Positions 60,110 through 64,000 of a DNA stretch of 64,000 nt are shown piece by piece. The stretch covers positions 6,455,176-6,519,175 of the forward strand of contig JAQFVV010012420.1 of the NCBI GenBank assembly GCA_028023455.1, written 5' to 3'. The notes under the pieces are model-generated. The model saw only the letters and a list, made by a program, of their open reading frames with translations, was not told the origin of the DNA and did not search any database. Numbering within the stretch: the first letter of the stretch is position 1; each line of letters begins with the position of its first letter. Both the position numbers and the translations under genes were made by a program. This stretch comes from Epiperipatus broadwayi (lineage: Eukaryota > Onychophora > Udeonychophora > Euonychophora > Peripatidae).

Positions 60110-60301
60110 AAAGCTGGGTTGGTTAAGCATGAAATATGTATATTGAATATCATTTACCCTTTTCACGTGTATGTATGTGATCGTGTGTATAAGATAGAGT
60201 GAATAACTGTGAGAACATGAAAATGTGAGTTCAAGTTCTTCTAATTTAATTACAAATTTTATATATATATAATTATCAAAAACAATACAGTAATTAATAC
60301 A

Positions 60302-60502
60302 AATTTTATTAAACGCCCATTATTACATTAAGTAATAATTTACTAAGGCTGTAACCTTAGAAATAAGCATCTGAAAAATACGAAGGTAGGGACCTCTCTT
60401 TTCTTCATAGCGTAAGCTTGTGTTTTAAGACTTATAGAGATCCCTACCTTCGTATTTTTCAGACGCTTATTTCTAAGGTTACAGCCTTAGTAAATTATTA
60501 CA
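60302..60502. mobile_element. Palindromic family-A repeat with 11-bp target duplication
   Basis: Arms of about 90 bases carry TTTACTAAGGCTGTAACCTT and its complement. TAATTAATACA flanks both sides (60291-60301, 60503-60513). It is the same family as 4357-4956, and lies just downstream (minus sense) of a PLE GIY-YIG frame. Confidence 0.65.
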
Positions 60503-60695
60503 TAATTAATACAGTAAAAAATATTTTAAAAAACAAATATATACCACAATTTAATAGAAGTACTTTCAACTATCTATGTAGTCATTATCAATTAGATTCA
60601 AATTGTATTACAAAAAAAAACATTACAAATGTAAACAAAAAGAAATATATCATACATCAATTTTCCCACAATTCATTAATTTTTATATTGGCAGC

Positions 60696-61034
60696 CTAAT
60701 GTTGGTTTTCACCATTTATTAACATAGCTTCTTTAATTTTGCATTTATTACTATTTCTTTCAATACACAAAATCTTAACTTTATTAAAATCAAAATCAAA
60801 ACCATAATTACATGTTACATTATGATAAAAAAATACTGACGGTGATATGTCATCATTTCTAACATTCTCTTGTCTTGATTTTTGTACTCGTTTATATAAC
60901 AACAAATGTTCCTTTGATCTTTTCTCCAATGTACATCGAGATTCACCTATATATGCCTTTCCACAAACACACAGCCATTTATATATTGCACAACTTGGAT
61001 TTAAAATACTACATCTATTTTTTGAATTATTCAT
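60696..61034 (-). pseudogene. Penelope-like GIY-YIG endonuclease fragment
   Basis: A 112-residue frame. A16-I17-Y18 stands for GIY, and A27-Y28-I29-G30-E31-S32 for the YIG motif. R39 and H43 follow in EKRSKEHL, as in GIY-YIG nucleases of Penelope-like elements. Cys pairs around residues 15-24 fit the Zn-binding CCHH-like linker of PLEs. No RT part is attached. Family-A repeats lie on both sides (60302-60502 and about 61135-61200), which may be the element's terminal repeats. It is a different lineage from the copies at 33 and 41-44 kb. The frame is intact over the domain, but an isolated endonuclease scrap is not expected to be functional. Confidence 0.65.
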
Positions 61035-61134
61035 CTATTTAAATTAGGAGTAGTATGAAATGTGACTCGACATATATTTTTATATATTGTTTTATATTAA
61101 TTATATTTATAAAGTGCATACTCATTACTTAAAG

Positions 61135-61200
61135 TAATATTTATTAAGGCTATAACCTTAAGACTAAACGACTGAAAAAATGACAGTAGGGACCTCTGCA
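61135..61200. repeat. Short family-A fragment
   Basis: AAGGCTATAACCTTAAGACT and GTAGGGACCTCTGCAAATC match the family-A palindrome with some changes. It lies upstream (minus sense) of the GIY-YIG frame. Confidence 0.5.
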
Positions 61201-61920
61201 AATCTTTAACACAAGATTTATTTAAAAAATGTTCAGTCACATTGATGTTTATTTACTATATAAATATTATTAATAAATTTTAACTTTATTCAGCATAGAT
61301 TTTGGATTATTTTATTAATAGACCTTAATTAACCTTTTCTTATTTTTATACTATAACAGATTTGGCATCCAAAGTTTGAATATGTAACAGAATCTCTTTC
61401 TTTTGTTAATTTTTATACTGGAACAATATATGTATATAGAAATATTCTTGGACAGATTTAAATTTACAATCACAGAATATTCAGTTATTTCTAATGGAAG
61501 TTTTTTCTTTGTCAATATTTTTATGTTACATGTAAAAAATAATTTGTAGAAAAGAAAAATCAAAATGGCATATGTTATATGACACATAATTTATTGAACA
61601 AAAATATAATTGTGGTAATATGCATAAATTATGGAAAGTTGTCCAATTATGTAAGAATTTTAATATTATGTGACATTAATGATTTTTTAAAAATTATTTT
61701 AACTTTAAAATGGAACTTAAGATAGCAGACATGCCATAAGCTAGCTATATCTATTATTTATTATTATATATTGTTCTTCTGAATATTGTAAAGTTTATTC
61801 CATTGTTTTTGTTTATATATATTCACATAATTTTAATAATTTTTTATCAGTTGAAATTGTTTCAATATTTTTAAATATGTGAAAACTTCTATTATTTTTA
61901 TTTTAGAAAAAAAATCATGG
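61201..61920. other. AT-rich DNA without recognisable genes
   Basis: A 78-residue open frame at 61351-61587 is low-complexity and not called. Confidence 0.5.
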
Positions 61921-62094
61921 TCAAATGATAATAGATAGTGACCAATGAAAATTATATTTTGTAAATACCTATTACATTAAAAAAAAAGACTAAGAACAGC
62001 ATTATATATATATTATAATTTTGTCCATAAGTATCAAAAAAAAAGCAAAAGCATTTAATACAATTTTCATTGGTCACCATCTATTATCTTCTGA
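61921..62094. repeat. Inverted repeat, 33-base arms
   Basis: Arms 61921-61953 and 62062-62094 are near-perfect inverted repeats around GTGACCAATGAAAATT, with a spacer of about 108 bases. Part of the spacer (GCATTATATATATATTATAA) has a diverged copy near 63937. Confidence 0.65.
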
Positions 62095-62530
62095 CTGTGA
62101 TGATTTATATTATTGTTAAATTTTTCTTATTACTTTAATAAATGTTTATAAAATTCTTTATTAGATAATATTTACAAGAATTTAACCACATATCATAGAT
62201 TTTAAAAAATTAGAAAACTGAACAATATTTTTAAATGTATAAGTATAGGCAGTTCTCTTTTTTTACTCTACACTATTTATTGGAAGCATGAGTAAGTAAT
62301 GTTTCTCAGATAGTAATGCAATTTAATCTTCATCCCCAGATGAGTTATTGACTTTATTAATAAAAATTCAATCCAATAATTATATGTTTTAGTAATTCAT
62401 TTCTATTCCATGGCATATATTTATTGACATGATATAGGTTTTTTAAATCTATACCAATAGGATAACTTGAATTCAAGATCTTAGTGGTCTTTTTTAAGTT
62501 TCAACTATTATCTTAATGCTTAATTTTAGC

Positions 62531-62719
62531 AAGAGAAGCCTCTACAAATCATAACGCAAGATCCGACTTTATAAAGATAAGAGGACCCCTCTTATCTCTA
62601 ACCTATTTTTCATAATTATATAGGCAAATCTAAAGCATTTTGATTTGGGAGCATGAAGCTAATAAATTCTTATCTTTATAAAGTCGAATCTTGCGTTATG
62701 ATTTGTGGAGGTCTCTCTT
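62531..62719. repeat. Inverted repeat, 52-base arms (family-A relative)
   Basis: Arms 62531-62582 and 62668-62719 share AAATCATAACGCAAGATCCG (one change in the other arm). The flanking TACTAAGGTTTTAGCCTTAT at about 62748 resembles the family-A hallmark. Confidence 0.65.
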
Positions 62720-64000
62720 GTTAAATTAAGCACTCAAGGCACATGTACTAAGGTTTTAGCCTTATATAAATATTATGTGCTGACATTGTGCTTAATAAAA
62801 ATTAATATTTATTGCCTTAATGGTAAAAAAAAGAGTTCAAAGGGGCTTCCAGATACATAATATTGATAACAGCTTTGAGATCTACGATTCTATTTATAAA
62901 GGAAAAGTCAAAATCTATTTGATGGAGAGATTTAAATTACATCATACTGTAGTAATCACTGATTATTCAGGCTTACCATAAAAGGTTCTAGAATATATAA
63001 AGTACAAATTTCACTATTATGTTCTATTTTCAAAATTTAGTGTAGCATACAGATAGAAAGAAGCTTTTTATGTAAGATGAAAGTTAAAGAAGTTAGCAAA
63101 AACATTAAACAAAGAACAACAAATAATTTCATCAAGAAGTACTTCATACTACCATAATTGCCAAAATTTATTATATTGATATAAGATTTCAAATAACACT
63201 TTTGTTTAATCTTGAATACATATAATATTAAAAATAAAAATAAAATTAAAAAAAATCAAAGTATAGTAAATAAATTAAAATTCTGAATTGATAAGTGTTT
63301 ATTTTATTTTTTAGTTGTTATTTTATATAATAATAAAATATTGTGTAAATGCACTAATAATCATGGCTTTTATCTTTTCTCAAATAGCAAATGAATAAGA
63401 TGAAAAGTCAAAAACTTTATCACTAGCTTTCTTAAATACATTTCCATTCTTACCAATAAAAGACATTAGAAGAGTGAGATATAAAAGTTAAATTATTAAG
63501 AATCTGATATAAATCTTATCACAAAAGTCAATATATACACAATAATAAATGTGCAAATTTCAAAATAAGAAATTGTTTTTCTGGATGGTATGTGTATAAT
63601 AAAACAAAAATAAATGAAAACAGCATATCACTTTAAATATAAACTACACAAATACCATTCAGATAACATGTTCACTCAGTTTTTAAATGTGCCCTATCTG
63701 ATGATAAAAGTTGTATTTGAAATTCATATGTAGACATAGATGAATGACTTTATTTTTGATTGGATGTTGGCTTACAATAATATAAATTTACATTTGATAA
63801 AAAGTATAGTAAAGTTTATTTCTTATAATTTATATTTATTCCAATGAGTAAAATAATTATTTGTTCATATGAGGTTATAAATAAGGAAAAACTGTCTCTT
63901 TTCTGAATGATGTGTGTTTGATATTACAAAAGTGACTGAAAATAGCATTACATATACATATATTACAATTTGATCCACAAATGTCAAACCTTGACATTAC
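62720..64000. other. AT-rich DNA without recognisable genes
   Basis: After the repeat edge at 62748-62820, only A/T-rich non-coding DNA. Confidence 0.55.

Overview
The window is AT-rich eukaryotic DNA (by eye about three quarters A+T), almost certainly from an invertebrate animal. The evidence is a mixture of RTE-type non-LTR retrotransposons, Penelope-like elements (PLEs) with GIY-YIG endonuclease remnants, an LTR retrotransposon primed by tRNA-Lys, a piggyBac-type MITE, many TA-flanked foldback MITEs and tRNA-derived SINEs. I could not fix the phylum. I see no bacterial operons, no rRNA, no CRISPR and no intact host gene. The only hints of host coding sequence are short coding-like islands in the first 2.4 kb.

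Layout. 1-2.4 kb: coding-like islands interrupted by two TA-flanked elements (534-720 and 766-1867). 2.4-11.5 kb: AT-rich non-coding DNA with foldback elements at 4.36-4.96, 6.28-6.41, 7.62-7.87 and 8.64-9.07 kb, the third holding a hammerhead-like core. 11.5 kb: a SINE. 11.76-12.64 kb: a G-poor tract. 12.70-12.79 kb: an (AT)47 microsatellite. 12.79-29.81 kb: one 17-kb LTR retrotransposon on the minus strand with LTRs of about 4.8 kb. It has a tRNA-Lys primer-binding site, a coiled-coil Gag-like ORF, a broken LINE-ORF1-like zinc-knuckle reading frame where pol should be, a scrap of integrase C-terminus and a polypurine tract. Its right LTR carries a 747-bp piggyBac-type MITE that the left LTR lacks, with a single TTAA left at the matching empty site. 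33.4-44.6 kb: two decayed PLE copies, an old RTE copy and a SINE. 45.2-48.2 kb: hammerhead-ribozyme-like sequences and a foldback MITE. 48.3-50.7 kb: a more recent RTE copy, followed by an RTE 3' fragment at 52.1 kb. 53.5 and 56.5 kb: two SINEs with target-site duplications, the second nearly an intact tRNA-Gly(UCC). 57.6-59.8 kb: a diverged array of repeats with G-rich modules. 60.0-61.2 kb: a tandem hammerhead-like sequence, a palindrome with 11-bp target duplications and a PLE GIY-YIG fragment. 61.9-62.7 kb: further inverted repeats.

How it fits together. Nothing here works as a pathway; the window is layers of mobile elements. The most interesting thread is a set of hammerhead-type folds (7.7, 45.2, 46.4, 48.2 and 60.1 kb) lying in or beside short repetitive units, near PLE copies and tRNA-like SINE heads. 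PLEs are known to carry hammerhead ribozymes, so these look like PLE-linked or retrozyme-like non-autonomous elements. The 45.2-kb copy keeps both conserved core boxes. The 46.4-kb copy keeps all three stems but has two core substitutions.
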